Part shown: one piece after another, positions 22,805 to 34,822 of the stretch
Position numbering within the stretch: position 1 is the stretch's first letter
Layout of the letters: the number at the start of each line of letters is the position of its first letter
DNA from: Gloeophyllum trabeum ATCC 11539
Lineage: Eukaryota; Basidiomycota; Agaricomycetes; Gloeophyllales; Gloeophyllaceae
NCBI RefSeq assembly: GCF_000344685.1
Contig: NW_006920417.1
Span: 1-64,000 of the forward strand
DNA length: 64,000 nucleotides
Direction of reading: 5' to 3'
Program-made: the position numbers and the translations under genes
Notes under the pieces: generated by a model
The model's database searches: none
Told to the model about the DNA's origin: nothing
Seen by the model: the letters and a program-made list of their open reading frames with translations, nothing else

Positions 22805-23640
22805 CTAGCTCTGCCCGCCTTGCTTGGTCCAGCCATACCCTGGGTACAAAACCTTTCCCTCGAGCGCTGCGACCAGTTTCGCCCATCGCCCACCATGCCA
22901 CTCACTTACGGCCTTCCACTCAGGAGACTCTCTCCCAAGGAGGTTCCTGGCGCATACCAAAAGAGCAGCGACTACGATATCTGCCCAGGCAGGCGTGTCT
23001 CCCATCAGGAGTACCTTCCCATTGTCCGCTTTCTCATACCACCCGTTTACGACCTCGAAAGCTGCCTGAACTTTCCGCCACCGTTCTTCCGGCCTTACCG
23101 AGTCCACCAGTGCCAGCAGGTCCCCGCGGATGGTGCGGAAGTACCGCTCGCTGGGCGGATTCAGAGCAGACACGCTGAGCGGCCCGATGGTAAACATGCA
23201 CGGGAAGTAGACGCTGTCCATGAATGCTTTGTTGAAGGCGGCATGCAGACCTTCTGTGCCGGCTGGGATTATTTGGCGATCCGTGGGGTAAGTCGCATCT
23301 AGGTATTCGGCAATGGCGTAAGAGTCTGCGATCGCCTTCTTCGTGGATGGGTCGTAAATCACAGGTAGAGTGTACCTGGGAGTGCCGTCCGCCTCAGTGC
23401 TTGTGGGGGGAGCGCCGATCTTCTTGCACTCTGAGGGAATGTCAGGGTATTCCACCCAGACCGTCTTGAAAGGTAATCCCTTCAAGTTCAGTGCGAGCCT
23501 ACAATATCCATATGATCAGCGCGGAATGCTAGGCGTAGGTCTGCGCCCTAAATGCTCTTTACCTTGTCTTCAGAGTATTAGGTAACCATGGTCCATTCTG
23601 AATCCTTCCGTGGTATGTCGTAGAGGAGGATTTCGGACAT
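22805..23640 (-). pseudogene. Glutathione S-transferase, etherase-type, with frameshifted exon 1
   Basis: Exon 2 (23508-22805) encodes about 230 intact residues of a GST, from the GLPFKTVWVEYPD segment through the thioredoxin-like domain (LPVIYDPSTKKAIADSYAI) and the helical C-terminal domain. It is closely similar to the next gene upstream. Exon 1 (23640-23563) begins ATG and encodes SEILLYDIPRKD, but it is 78 nt against 80 nt in the neighbour. A 2-nt deletion after the DIPRK codons shifts the frame and brings a TAA before the donor site. No other ATG in the needed frame precedes exon 2 before a stop. The gene is either freshly broken, misassembled, or started in a way I cannot see. An intact copy would conjugate or cleave aryl compounds with glutathione. 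Confidence 0.75.
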
Positions 23641-24016
23641 GGGGGCCCGTGCTAGTCGTTGCAAACTACGAGTGAACGCTCGCGCTTTCGCCTTTCTGTT
23701 GACACCTGTTCATTATTAAAATTCCCCGAGATACACGCCCAGCTGACTAGAGTCAGGCCACTGGCAGATCCTTGATTCAATGGCCGCAAGCGTAAGGTTC
23801 CTGACTCTCGCATGTTCATCGATCTGTCCCAAGCTACGTCATAAGCTTTCATCAGTCTGTACATGTGTGCCGAATTTGCGTATGGCGACCTTGTGGCGAC
23901 GTGCTCGAAAGTCCTGAAGTGAGTGAAGACCTTTCTTCACGTTGGACGTCATCCACAGAAGCATGAGTTTACTCTACAGGACGACTCGAGCACGACGCCA
24001 ATTCGTCCGATTGCAA
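23641..24016. other. spacer between the two GST copies
   Basis: About 375 bp separate the intact GST stop from the broken copy's ATG. The spacer should hold the promoter of the broken copy. No other feature is seen. Confidence 0.4.
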
Positions 24017-24809
24017 TTATTCGTCGAGAGCCGCCGCCAGTTTCCCCCATCTCCCTCCATGCCATCGACTCACGATCTGCCATTCTTTCGTGTCCCGCCC
24101 GCCTATATTCCTGACAGATAGGAAGAGCGCTGCTACAGCGACGTCCGCCCAGGATGACGAATCTCCCATCAGGAATACTTTCCCTTGCCCTGCTTTCTTG
24201 TACCAACCGTCAATAGTATCAAAAGCGGACTTCGCCTTCTGCAACTGTTCCTCCCGGTCGAGTGATTCTATTCTTGCCAATAGCTCCTTGCGAAGGCTTC
24301 GCAAGTACTGCTCGCTCGGCGGGTTCATGATTGACGCGTAGTATGTACCCACCGCGAACATCAGTGTGTAGAAGCCGATATCGTTGAATGCAGTGTAGAA
24401 TGCCGCTTGCAGACCCTCAGTGCCGGATGGAATCAGCTGCCTGTCCGTAGGGTAAGTCGCGTCGAGATATTCGGCGATGGCGTAGGAATCCGCGACCGCT
24501 ATCTTCGTTGACGGGTCGTAGATGGCGGGCAGGGTATACATGGGACTACCATCCGGCGTGCACCTCGTAGGAGGAGCGCCTATCTTCTTGCACTCTGAAG
24601 CAATATCCGGGTACTCCACCCAGACAGTCTTGAAAGGCAAGCCCTTGAATTTCAGAGCCAGTCTATGAAGGATCTGGAGTTAGGTCGAGCGTTCGACGTC
24701 GATCTCTGCATGAAGACAATGGTCCTCACCTTGCCTTCAGCGTATTAGGTGACCACGGACCATTCTCCGGGTCCTTCCTCGGGATGTCGTAGAGCAGTAT
24801 TTCGGACAT
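24017..24809 (-). CDS. Glutathione S-transferase, fungal etherase (FuA)-like
   Basis: This two-exon gene (24809-24730, 24662-24017; intron 67 nt) encodes 241 residues and no signal peptide, so it is probably cytosolic. The N-terminal thioredoxin-like domain opens SEILLYDIPRK and carries WSPNT near residue 20, where the catalytic Ser or Asn of this class lies, then the cis-Pro segment (TLPAIYDPS) and the glutathione-binding DSYAIAEYLD. The C-terminal half is helical. LigE-related GSTs of wood-rot fungi have this pattern and bind or de-glutathionylate aromatic compounds; the class assignment is from memory of the family. It lies just upstream of a frameshifted paralogue in the same direction and may detoxify quinoid intermediates of the neighbouring pathway. 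Confidence 0.87.
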
Positions 24810-25547
24810 AGGCGTTGCAACTGGGAGCTCTCGAATGATACGCTCGCTTTTATTCATCAAGTGGATCTCGAATTCGGGAAGCCGACTAATCCGGTCTATT
24901 ATTTGCGATGGCTGCCTAAGCAGACTTGATCTCCTGTAAGTTCGGGATTTTGCAATGCTTTGTTCGTGGATTATGTCGGCTGGTAACAATCAGTGGGAGA
25001 TGCGGTTTCGGTGTCACTCTTACGAAAGTGAGGGCAGAGGATGGGGATAGGCGCTGTGCAGCTACGCTGCGGTACGCTATATCGTTCATCGACCATTCAA
25101 GCCAGTGGTTGACCCTGGTTATATGGCACACGTAGAGTAGTACTGCTGCTGGAGCGGACACGATTTCGAGTCGGAGAATATTGCTGACTGAGGCAATCAT
25201 AGTGTAAGTGAATGGCCCCATGGACGTTCCTCATCGGAGAATGAAACAGTTTCATGGAATCGCGCATCCGGCAGCAAGAGACAACCAAAGGCATGCTGTA
25301 AGTACGTTATGTCGAAACATGCCAATGAAGATATATGTAGCTAGATTTGACAGGCACTGGCATAAGCGCGGCATCTGCCGATCGCATCGCTGAAGTCGAC
25401 GAAAGGATCTCTCAGTAACTCAGATGAAAGGCGACCATAGTCTATTGCTTATCGATGCGTATTATACAATGCAATGCAATCTGTCATACAGAAACGTGAT
25501 CATAAATGGCTTCGAGGATCGTGATGCTGCGGCCCCAAATCATGAAT
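24810..25547. other. intergenic between the oxidoreductase and GST genes
   Basis: This stretch lies upstream of the intact GST and downstream of the NmrA-like gene (both minus strand). It shows no domain-bearing frame and probably contains the GST promoter. Confidence 0.4.
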
Positions 25548-26624
25548 TCATGCAAGTCCCGCCGATGCCTTCCAGGCGGCATAGTAAGTGGACAGACCAT
25601 CAACCAAACCGGGCTTCTTTGGCTGCCACCCGAGGAGAGCACGCGCAAGGTAAGGACGGAGGAGACAAGTGCAGGCAAGAGCGTCGTGGTAAGCTAGAAG
25701 ACGAAAAGCGTCAGCGACGTGGGGAGCCCCCCGGATGAGATGAAAGACTCACGATGCTCGGGCTTAATCCATTCATAGGGACCCTTCGCACCGCTAACTT
25801 CGACCAACTTGTTCAGAACATCATCTTGAGACTCAGTGAAGTCGTTGGCAGCGTCGAAGATCTTGCCACCGACGAGCTGAGCCTTCTCGGCAGCCCGGAG
25901 GTACAAGTCGGCTAGGTCGTCGCAGTGGATGAGGGCGTAACGACCCCCGGGGGTACCGTACCAAGCCACTTTGCCCTTGCTCGCGCTCTCGAAGAGAGGC
26001 GCCAACAGCGAGCCGGAGCGACCGTAGAGAAGGGCAGGACGGATGACGATACCGTTCAAGACGGGGTCGTTGATCACACGCTGCTCCTGCTCAACTCGCC
26101 AAGCGACGAGAGGCATGGGCTTAGTGCAAGCTGTGGTGTCAGAGACGATCTCTGAACGGTTATCACCGTGCACCCAGGTGCCCGACGAGTAGATGTAGGT
26201 AAGCTTGGTCGCGTGGGGGGCACGGAGCTTCTTGGCAGCTTGGCTGACGGCGCTGAGGAGGTTGGCGGAGAGTGTCTTGATGTCAGCAGTGCCACCGACA
26301 GCGTCGATCAAAACGTCGATGGTGCCGAGGTACTTGGTCCAGTTGTCGAATTGATCAACTTCACAGATAATCGGGATAACTGCCAACACCTCTATCAGAT
26401 CTAAGGTTATTGACCAAACGTTAGGTTACGCACTTTCTTCAGCGGCAAGCTGCTTGGCCTTTGCAGCTGAACGGGTAACACCATACACGGTGTGGCCTGC
26501 GCGGACGAAAGCCTGGGCGGCGGGCAACCCAATGAAACCGGAAGCGCTGTCGAGCAGACCACATCAGCACCCACAAAACCGATAACTTCTGCTCTCAGAC
26601 TCACCCAAGTACGAGAACCTTCAT
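25548..26624 (-). CDS. NAD(P)-dependent epimerase/dehydratase-like (atypical SDR) oxidoreductase
   Basis: Four exons (26624-26605, 26546-26434, 26391-25753, 25693-25548) give 305 residues in a whole number of codons. The first exon is only 20 nt and ends inside the nucleotide-binding motif, which reads VLVLGASGFIG across the splice, a clear Rossmann GxxGxxG. Further signs are the strand before GTWVHGD, the VIRPALLYG segment and GGRYALIHCDDLADLY, all usual in NAD-dependent epimerase-like atypical SDRs. A classical YxxxK is not obvious, so the protein may reduce a quinone or enone, or act as a redox sensor like NmrA. Its place between GSTs and the tailoring enzymes fits a role in the polyketide cluster. 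The substrate is unknown. Confidence 0.85.
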
Positions 26625-29600
26625 TTTTGTAGTGGTGTGGTTGGTTGGGTTGTCCCTTGGCTTTCTGAGTAGAGAGGAGTCGGTCGATGTAGATTAACGC
26701 CCTCGACCAAGCCCTACTTATACTCTTACAGGCCGACGCTTCGAACCTACGATGACGTCCTGACCCATCTGATACTGTGATCATCGATGTAAGAACAAGA
26801 TTATTTCATGTCATGTCTCGGATTCTACGTGGGTTGAAGGTTAAGATTAGAACCAAATACGAGACAACTGAATTCTTGAGACGTGTGTGGCGTGGACTCT
26901 GACACAACTTCCCACCGATTCCCGGTTAGCGCCCGTCGTGCACAGCATGTAACCCACAACGACGAGCTTGTTTCGCCTCTTCCTGCTGTGCTGCCCGACT
27001 TCTTTGACTGATGTTGTGGAGAAAACAGTCGCCACACTGATGAAGAATGATCAACGCGTAGGGCACGATGCTCATTCTAGGTGGGCCATCTGGTGATTCT
27101 GCTCGTTCGCCGACATTCTGCCCGTTTCGCTACTAGTTTCGGACGACTTAGTCCTGGTCCGAGCATACGCAGGTCTGCTGGGATCCTTTTACGTCGAGTG
27201 GCTGACATTCCTAGGGCTGCCATTGGCTCGTTGCGTCTGCCGCAATGCCAGAGTACGACCCGTGCTCCGCGAAGCCTGGAAGTTCTTATGCCTGCAGGTT
27301 CGACAGAGGAGGGTGGTTTACATAAGACTTGTATGCCTCCGCCAAATAATGCTAGTGCGTCGAGTGACCGATGCTAGTGCGCAAGTAGGCGAAGACAGAG
27401 ATGGCAGATACGCTATACATGATGTCTAAAGGTGTTTTCATAAGGAGCTTATGCAGCAAGTCGACAAATGCCTGTGAGGTCGCATTCGCATTACTTACCA
27501 CCTTCAGGTACAATCATATGCGCATGATTCACCTTCATCGAGGACGTTTGACGCTGTAAAATTACAGGAGGCGAGATTCGTTGTCGATTGCGGCGGAGCG
27601 TTTGAATCTCATCTAAGTGCCAGCCATGTTGATAGCTCGTGCGCCCTGCTTGGACTGAGGACCACAAGACGCAGCATCCCAGGTGAGCTTGTGACCCACG
27701 CTCACGAATCTATCGTTGGAGTTGAACAGACGTGCAGACTTTATCTCTGTGGAGCATCCTTCGCTCAGGCCGCTCTCGCTTCTTCCTAGGCATCGTCTCC
27801 GTCGAGTTGATATGGCGCCTGTATATTACAGATCAGCGAAGACTGAGGTGTTATACCCCATGATACCTGCTCCAGTGGCTGTTACGAAATCGTGGACTTC
27901 GTTAGCTTCTCAGACGTCAAGCATGTTTCTCATTAAACTTCATATCCGCGAGGTACGAGTTCGCTTGGCCACCTTACTCAACAGCCTTCTAACAAGTAAG
28001 TCAACGTTCTTTAAAGTCTGATTATAATTCTCTTTAACCCCTGGTTCACTGTCATCATGTGTGCATACGTCGATTGTCATCTTGTGCCGTCAGGGCCATG
28101 GAGTACGGTGAATACTTCGGTCGTCGCTCTATTCGTAGGTGCAGATCTTCGACCAGTATCAGCTGATAGTTCTAGCGCTCGCCATCCGCTTGTATTTTCC
28201 GGTCTTTCAGGCCGTGTTAACTCCGACTGCTGAAGGTAATTCACCGACGATCTGCCAATTGCAAGCTGAGGTACTGTGTGTTGCAGTCTCCGATTGTAAT
28301 CGGATGCGCTCTTTTGCTATCGGGACGCCGTGATAACCGATGCCGTTTACGATGAATTAAGACGCCCTGATGCTATCCTATGGTATCCCAAATGGATAGT
28401 GACCTGCCTCCATGACTTCGCCGAGTCGTAAAGCTTCCTCGAGACAATCCGCTGCGCGCAGCAAAGATAAGATAGCCCTGATGGCCCCAAACCCTGGTAT
28501 GCTTCATAAACGAATATAGTGTGCTTGGTATTGATCCGACATCCCTCTGTGAAGCCGACTTCCGGATCCACGACCTTGGTGTATAGTGACCTATTTTCAA
28601 ATATACGCAACCTATTCGGTGCTTCCAACCCAGAGTACACTGGGGACGGTGTTCGTTCTTCCACCACGCCAACACCTCAATCACAACCGGAGCAAGGTTA
28701 CTCAGAGAATAATCAAATCGGCCTAACACTACAAGCAGTGCCTCAACATGAAAGGTTAGGTTAGGATCCGAACCAGCGATGGCCGTTCAAGATGCTGGAT
28801 GAGTAGCGTTTTCCACTCAAGGTGCGACAGCATGCCGATTAGAGGGCCCCGGATCTTGACCCCGCACTGTGCGGTCAACAGACGAATCAGCACGTGAAAC
28901 AAGAAAAGCACCGGGTTGGGATCGGCGAACCCTACTTCCTAATCCGCTAGAGGTATGTTTATCGTGGAGAGCGAAGACCGAAACTTATCGCCCTTGCTAG
29001 CTTCGATCTTCGATTCTCTGAATAAGTAGACCGGGTCATCGCCGTTCGCCGAGATACGCACTGTGCAGAAGGACCTCGGGAGCGAAAGCCATGCTCCTGG
29101 GAGCATCGATCCGCCGCATTGCGAGTTTACCGTTCTACAAAGTTAGCACTAGTGAGTGTGTATGTATTATCGATGCGACCTTCAGTGCGGGGGAAGTTCG
29201 GCCGCGGCGCGGGCCTGATCCGCGGCTAATAGTCACTGACCGTTTTGGTGAGGCAAAGACGATCGGCACTCCTGCGCTGTTGCTTTACGTCCTTCTCTCC
29301 AGCAGGTTTTCATTCATGTGCTATACTTGGTAAGTACACTCAATATGCCCGGGTGACTGCGATGTTCCTATACTCCACTCACTGACCAACCTATTTCAGA
29401 TTCATTGCTGATGACCTACGCTCAAAGTGCTGGAAGATATTTCGGTAGTGCATGCTGAGTTGAACATGGTAGCGCCCAAGTCGTGGAGCTACTGTCCAGT
29501 TAGCTCAAGGCATGTGTGCCGCATCGCCATTCTCTCAAACATTGTGGTGAATTCCCTCCTTTTCACTTCGAACGGTGAGTGGGAAGGTAAGACTACGGGA

Positions 29601-30465
29601 GAATGCTTAATCGCCGTGAACGTGGGCTCCTGATGTCCTGCAGACGTATACGCGTCTTTTAGTGCGATTCCATGGCGTTGCTCATCAACCTCTATATTCG
29701 GCGAGATCGGCCCGATCGAAGTCAGGGGTAGTGCTGCTGCGCGAGAACGCGGGCAGTCAGCATCTGGCAAATAATCCGCTATGGTGTGAACAGCACGTCT
29801 CCGGAAGTAAGTACGCGTCTACCATTCGTGACGGGATTTGAGGCGGGTAAACTACAGGCAATTTCTCCGCTGCGGCACTGGCGGTTCAGGCACGCTGCAG
29901 GCTGCCGGAAACGACAATCGCACGTCCCCGCGAGGAACAGTGCGGGCTGATGACCGTGCACTCTCCTTTCATCGAACAATTGCCCTAGGTTTGGGAACCC
30001 TTTGCTGTCTGTGACCGATGTGCCCGAGATAGACGCCACACCGACCTGTCAATATCGTGAAAGAACATTCAGCTATCCGATGCATCCGTGTCCTGAAGGT
30101 AGCGCGTTCAATGCTGGTCTATAGGTGTCGGATCATGCCACCCATCTTGGCCGTCCTCGCGAAGACATGCTGGCCCCATGACAAATCATGTTCACAAGGC
30201 AGTCAATAGGTGCTAATCCAGGACCGGAGCTGCTGCTGTTCGAAATCGCGTAACGATCCGGTATGAGAATAAGATGTGAGTTGCCGTAGAAGCTGCGTAT
30301 AGCCGTAACTAACGCCAGTCCATAGGAACAGAGTCTCCAAATACAGGCATTCATCGACAGAAGCTATCATTCCGCTCGGTTCCCACGACTGAACTTAAGG
30401 TGTATATATGGGACTTGCCCTCACTCTGTTGCAATCTACAACTGTGTACTCTTCGACCTCACAAC
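26625..30465. other. 3.8-kb region without a recognised gene
   Basis: All six frames are short and none shows a known motif. The first part should hold the promoter of the minus-strand oxidoreductase, the last part that of the HNH-like gene. The rest may be decayed repeat sequence. Confidence 0.5.
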
Positions 30466-31450
30466 ATGGGCGACGCTAACTTCGACTGTGTACCTGACCG
30501 CCTCCTGGCCTACTTCGCTGATTACAGGCCCTGCGCCTACGCTGACCCGGACTCCCCACCCTCACGCCCGTCTAGTGCTCTCAGTGGTGGCAGTGGCTCA
30601 TCCTTCATCAATTACACCGACTCCGAAGGGGAGACAAGTTCCTCGAGCGCCCCAGACACTTACGTGCACCCCAGACTCGTCGCCAGTACCATGCTGAGAG
30701 ACAAGAAGCGGTGCATATTGTGCGGATCGAAGAAAGAACTGACCGTGATACGCGTCACTGGTTCAGACGACGAGAAGCAAAGAGTGCGTGCTGTCTACAC
30801 ACTTAGCATGCAACCACTCACCTCGCTGTGCGATAAGATCTCATGGCTATTTTGTCTTGGACTCATCCCCGAGCACTTCCATCGTGACCACACTTCGAAT
30901 CTCATGACCTGTGAGTATTTCCTTTATACCCCCGCGGAATTTGTCTTGCTCTACGAGCATCGCTAACGCGTGGTGAAGTATGCCGCCGACATGGTGTTGC
31001 TTATCGGTCACACGTATGGCGATTCGTGCCATGTAAGGAAGACAGGAGGGCTATGCTTGCGTATGAAAAACAGGATCGGATGGCGCGGCGGCAGAATTCC
31101 AGTCGAAAATCGCACATTGTAACGCGACAAGTGCCCAAGGTACTCATTATTTTCTTCTACTTTATACGAGCCACTGAGTATTGGATTCACAGCTCTCCCA
31201 TCGGTTTGACTTGGCTATCTTCCAAGTAGCTCAAATGCCGGCATACGAATTCGCATCGGGACTTCCGGTTTCGACCAGTGTTGACCGAGGAAAGCGATCG
31301 TACGCAACATTACCAATTGAGCCGTACGCCGCCTTCAGTGCCACACTTGGCGTGGCCGGGTCCTGCTATTGGCCACCTCCGGACGCGTTCCTGGAGGACA
31401 TCGAGAAAGACCTCCGTGATCTCAGAAATGCCTATAACGACTCGATATGA
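30466..31450 (+). CDS. Hypothetical protein with HNH-nuclease-like region
   Basis: A four-exon model (30466-30783, 30838-30910, 30979-31139, 31193-31450) gives 269 residues with exact frame continuity. The N-terminal 85 residues are acidic and Ser/Pro-rich. Then come KKRCILCGSKKELTVIRV, the segment HRDHTSNLMTLCRRHG and VWRFVPCK. This order (Cys pair, DH..NLM.LC..H, WxFVP) resembles the HNH domain found in many uncharacterised mushroom proteins. The C-terminus is Tyr/Pro-rich and ends in a short acidic helix. The canonical HNH histidines are not all evident, so nuclease activity is doubtful. I do not know its function. It lies inside the cluster interval but may be a bystander. Confidence 0.6.
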
Positions 31451-32418
31451 CCAAAAAGTGGTATGCTCCTTTATACCCTCTGCAGCAGGTGTACGAGTAG
31501 TGTATTAACGCCCCTAGAATACCATAGTATTTTTTGCAGTCGTCGGCAGCGTTACCCCTACTCCGTCTGAGTGTCCACTCAGCCTAGTTTTGTGCACTTT
31601 GTGTACTTTTACTATCCTATGATTCACCCCTTCCCTCTGCTTCATTGAAGGGTCTGCCGATGCGCTTAGACTGGTACGTCCTCAGCAACCTCACGCATGA
31701 TGTGACAGGCGATGCAACGTGAGTGCTCGGAGGACTCTGGTCAAGCTTAATTTGTCCCGGCGATGGAACTATCTCTCGATGGCTTTTACGAGTTGCCCTT
31801 GTTAGGTTGCATGTGTTCGGTCAACATCCGAGGCGGCTGAGGCGACATGGGGTGGACCGAATTGGACTACTCCTTCCCTATGCTGCTCGACATCGCAAAG
31901 GTTGGCTAGGACCCTGTAACCTTCTTTGGCGGCGCAATCACAACATATGATCCTTGGTCCGGGACGCCAAATCTGTGGGACTCGGTGCTTTTCCGATCGC
32001 AAACGCGTTGTACTGACCAGCGGCCAATACTTCAAATCCCATCTCCCACCTGCCTATTCCGCCTTTCTCGTTTGTCAGATCTTTACCTCTCAGGCATCTG
32101 CACTGCTGTCTTTCTGCCTGTACGACGGTCACGCTGTATATCCTCGGACCCTCGGTCACTTCTGTCATGCTTTGGTATGGCCGGTGAACGATTGCAATGT
32201 TATCATAAGCATATCCTTGTGTACACTCAATCCTTGTCGACGTAAATATTGATGATGAGTCACTACCGTCACTGAATGCATATCCTAAGCTCCGACTGAC
32301 TTTCATGAGTCACGAGCTGAGAAGCTTTCGTGAACGCCGGAGTGAGTCATGGAAGCGAATAAATAGATTTCCCACTATAAATACAGACTCTAATTACCAC
32401 AAGAATAGGATATACAAT
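31451..32418. other. intergenic between convergent genes
   Basis: Lies between the 3' ends of the HNH-like gene (plus) and the FAD monooxygenase (minus). It contains pyrimidine-rich stretches and no domain-bearing frame. Confidence 0.4.
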
Positions 32419-34822
32419 CTAAAGCAGGAAAGCATCGAAATACTTCTCAACCTGTGCCCAAGCATCCTTTCCGAACCCTTCCGTCTTCAGCGCAACGTGA
32501 GCATCAGGCCGTGCAACAATGATAGCACCGCTCTTCTCGTCGACGCCCCACTTCTTGTGCATGGGGTGCTCGAAGACCAACCCAGCCTCGGGCGCCGTCT
32601 CCCTGTACGGGTTCACAACAGGGATATCGTCAGTGAAGAAGTGTGCGGGGTCGAAGATCCGCGAGTGCTTCTTGTCCTCAGGATCCGACAGCTTCGGGTA
32701 GAGGAGCGGCATGACAGTATCGAGCACGACAGACGACGAGACGGAGTTGGTCGCCACGACAGACACGCGGATGAGCGAGTGCGGGCGCGCGAGGACCTCG
32801 CCCGTGATCTGGGGGACGTCGTCGTAGTCGTAGTGGTACAGCACGCGCCCGGGCGGGAACGCCTCCGCGCCCGCGCTCTTGCTCTCGTGCGCGGTGGGCA
32901 CCTGCAGCTTCGGCATGCGCTTCCTTACTTCCTTCGCGTGCACGTCGATGTCACTCCCATACTTGGCAAACACACTGCCCTGCGACGAGCGGATGTAAGC
33001 GTCGATCTCCTTGAGGCGGTCGAGCGCGCCCGGCTGCGAGAGGTCGCCCGCGAGGATGTATACGGTGAAGCGCCCGTCGAAGGGCGAGAGGACGGGGACG
33101 GGGACGGAGTCGGAGAGGCGGTGGACGACCGCGGGGCGCGTACGCGAGCCGACGGCAACGCCGGGCTTGCCGATGGTCATGCTATCGGTCTCGCCGGACT
33201 GGGTGGTCGTGATCAGAGACGGGTCGTAGACGATGGACGCGCCGGCTTGGTACTGTGACGCAGAACATCAGCATGGATCCCTCGCATCGGTGACAAGGAA
33301 ACTTACAGCATAGTTGGCGGCCTGGTAGAGCCGCAGTCTGTGCAGCCAGTCCGCGGCTTCGTCACCGCTGAAGTCGTTCATCGTCTGCTTTTCGAGCCCG
33401 GCGTAGAGCTCGACGAGGCGACGGTCCATGCGGACCAGCTCCTGCGCAACCTTGTGGCGCTCCGAGGCGTAGGTCGAGAGCACTTCGGGCTTGGCTGCAC
33501 CTCGGAGGACGAGGGCAAGCTTCCAGCCGAGGTTGTGGGACTCGAGGAGGGCGGTGTTGAGACCGAGACCGGCTGTATGCGCATATAGTGAGTTATGTGA
33601 GCCATTATGCACTGCTAGTGAGCTCACCCCGAGGAGAATGCGTGTGGCACGCATCACCGACGAAGAAGACCTTCTCGTCGACGGTGTAGCTGTTGATGAT
33701 CCGCTGGCCGACTGTAAGAAGAGACTCCATCTCAGCCATTGATCAATCGCGAATACTCCGGTGCAGCCTACCGTCGTAGGACGACCACCAGTTGACCTCC
33801 TCCCACTCTACCTTGTACGGTGCGAAGATATCCTTGATCATCCGGGTGGCATCCTCTTCCTTGGCTTCGTAGCGAGATTTCTCCAGCTGGATGTCAAAGC
33901 GGGCTGCGGGCTTGCCGTTGATTGGTTCGCGGGGGATAACAAGGACGATTCCCTTGGTCGATCGGACAATGCTGTACGGAACAGATCGTCTTAGCGATCA
34001 CTGATGATGTGGAGAGATGGGTAGTCGCACCATAGACGTTCAAGATCGGGGTGGTCACTCTTCAGACCGACGGCATCCAGGACACACCAAGTGACCGGGA
34101 GCGCCTCACCCTCGAGGCGCACGCCAAACTGGTTCGCCCACTTGCGCACCGAGCTGCGCGCGCCATCGCACCCAATTACATATTTCGCCCACACCTTCTT
34201 CTCCTCGCCGGTCTGGGTGTTGCGGATGGTGACCTCGCTGTGGGCGCCCTGCTCCTTGGCGAGCTCCATGGAGACGAAGCCCCAGCCCCACTGCACGCGG
34301 AAGTTCTCGAAGTGGTTCTCGATGTCGTGGATCATGACCTGCTCGATGAGCCCCTGGCGCACCGCGAGCGAGTAGTCCTTGTCGAAGTCGAGGAACTCGG
34401 GGTAGAAGCGCGCGAAGGCGGTGCGGCGCTGTTTGGTCGGGGAGACCTCCCAGAAGGTGCGCCCGTAGAGCTTCTTGCCCATGTGTTCGAGCTGCTCGAT
34501 GGGCGCGCCGAAGCTCTGCATGACCTCCATGCAGCTGGTTCGGCGGGTTGGGTCAGCAATCGCGTGGGAGGGGTGGGATGTGGAGACTTACCGGCATTGG
34601 AAGGCGTCTGATCGTCCATATTCGTGGCTGGCATGGTCAGCAGCGTCGATGACTAAAGGCTTGATGCCCATCCGCGAGAGTGTTAGTGCAGCCATGAGAC
34701 CAGCCGGCCCTATAAGATCAGTAGAGTCAAACATCGCTTGAAGTAGAATAGTCAGTACAAAGCTCACCGGCGCCAGCAATCAGGACATCATGGCGATCTT
34801 CGAACTGCCGCTGTTCAACCAT
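32419..34822 (-). CDS. FAD-dependent aromatic monooxygenase, phenol 2-hydroxylase type
   Basis: The enzyme of about 695 residues hydroxylates aromatic rings using NADPH, O2 and FAD. Seven exons are needed. The FAD-binding fold opens at once with VLIAGAGPAGLMAAL (GxGxxG, split by intron 1). The DG motif reads GCDGARSSVRK and the GD motif FFVGDACHTHSPR, with the latter split from AGLGLNTALLESHNLGWKL by another intron. The C-terminal third is the thioredoxin-like phenol-hydroxylase domain (FTVYILAGDLSQPG, FAKYGSDI). One intron, 33972-34001, is only 30 nt; without it an in-frame TAA breaks the LHIIS-IVRSTKG segment. The gene is divergent from the A-T-R reductase across 918 bp. Ring hydroxylation or oxidative decarboxylation of an orsellinic-acid-type product is the likely task (inference). 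Confidence 0.9.

Noticed and set aside
28347..28729. Two overlapping minus-strand frames of about 110 codons
   Set aside because: No motif, no neighbouring exons, and they overlap in different frames.
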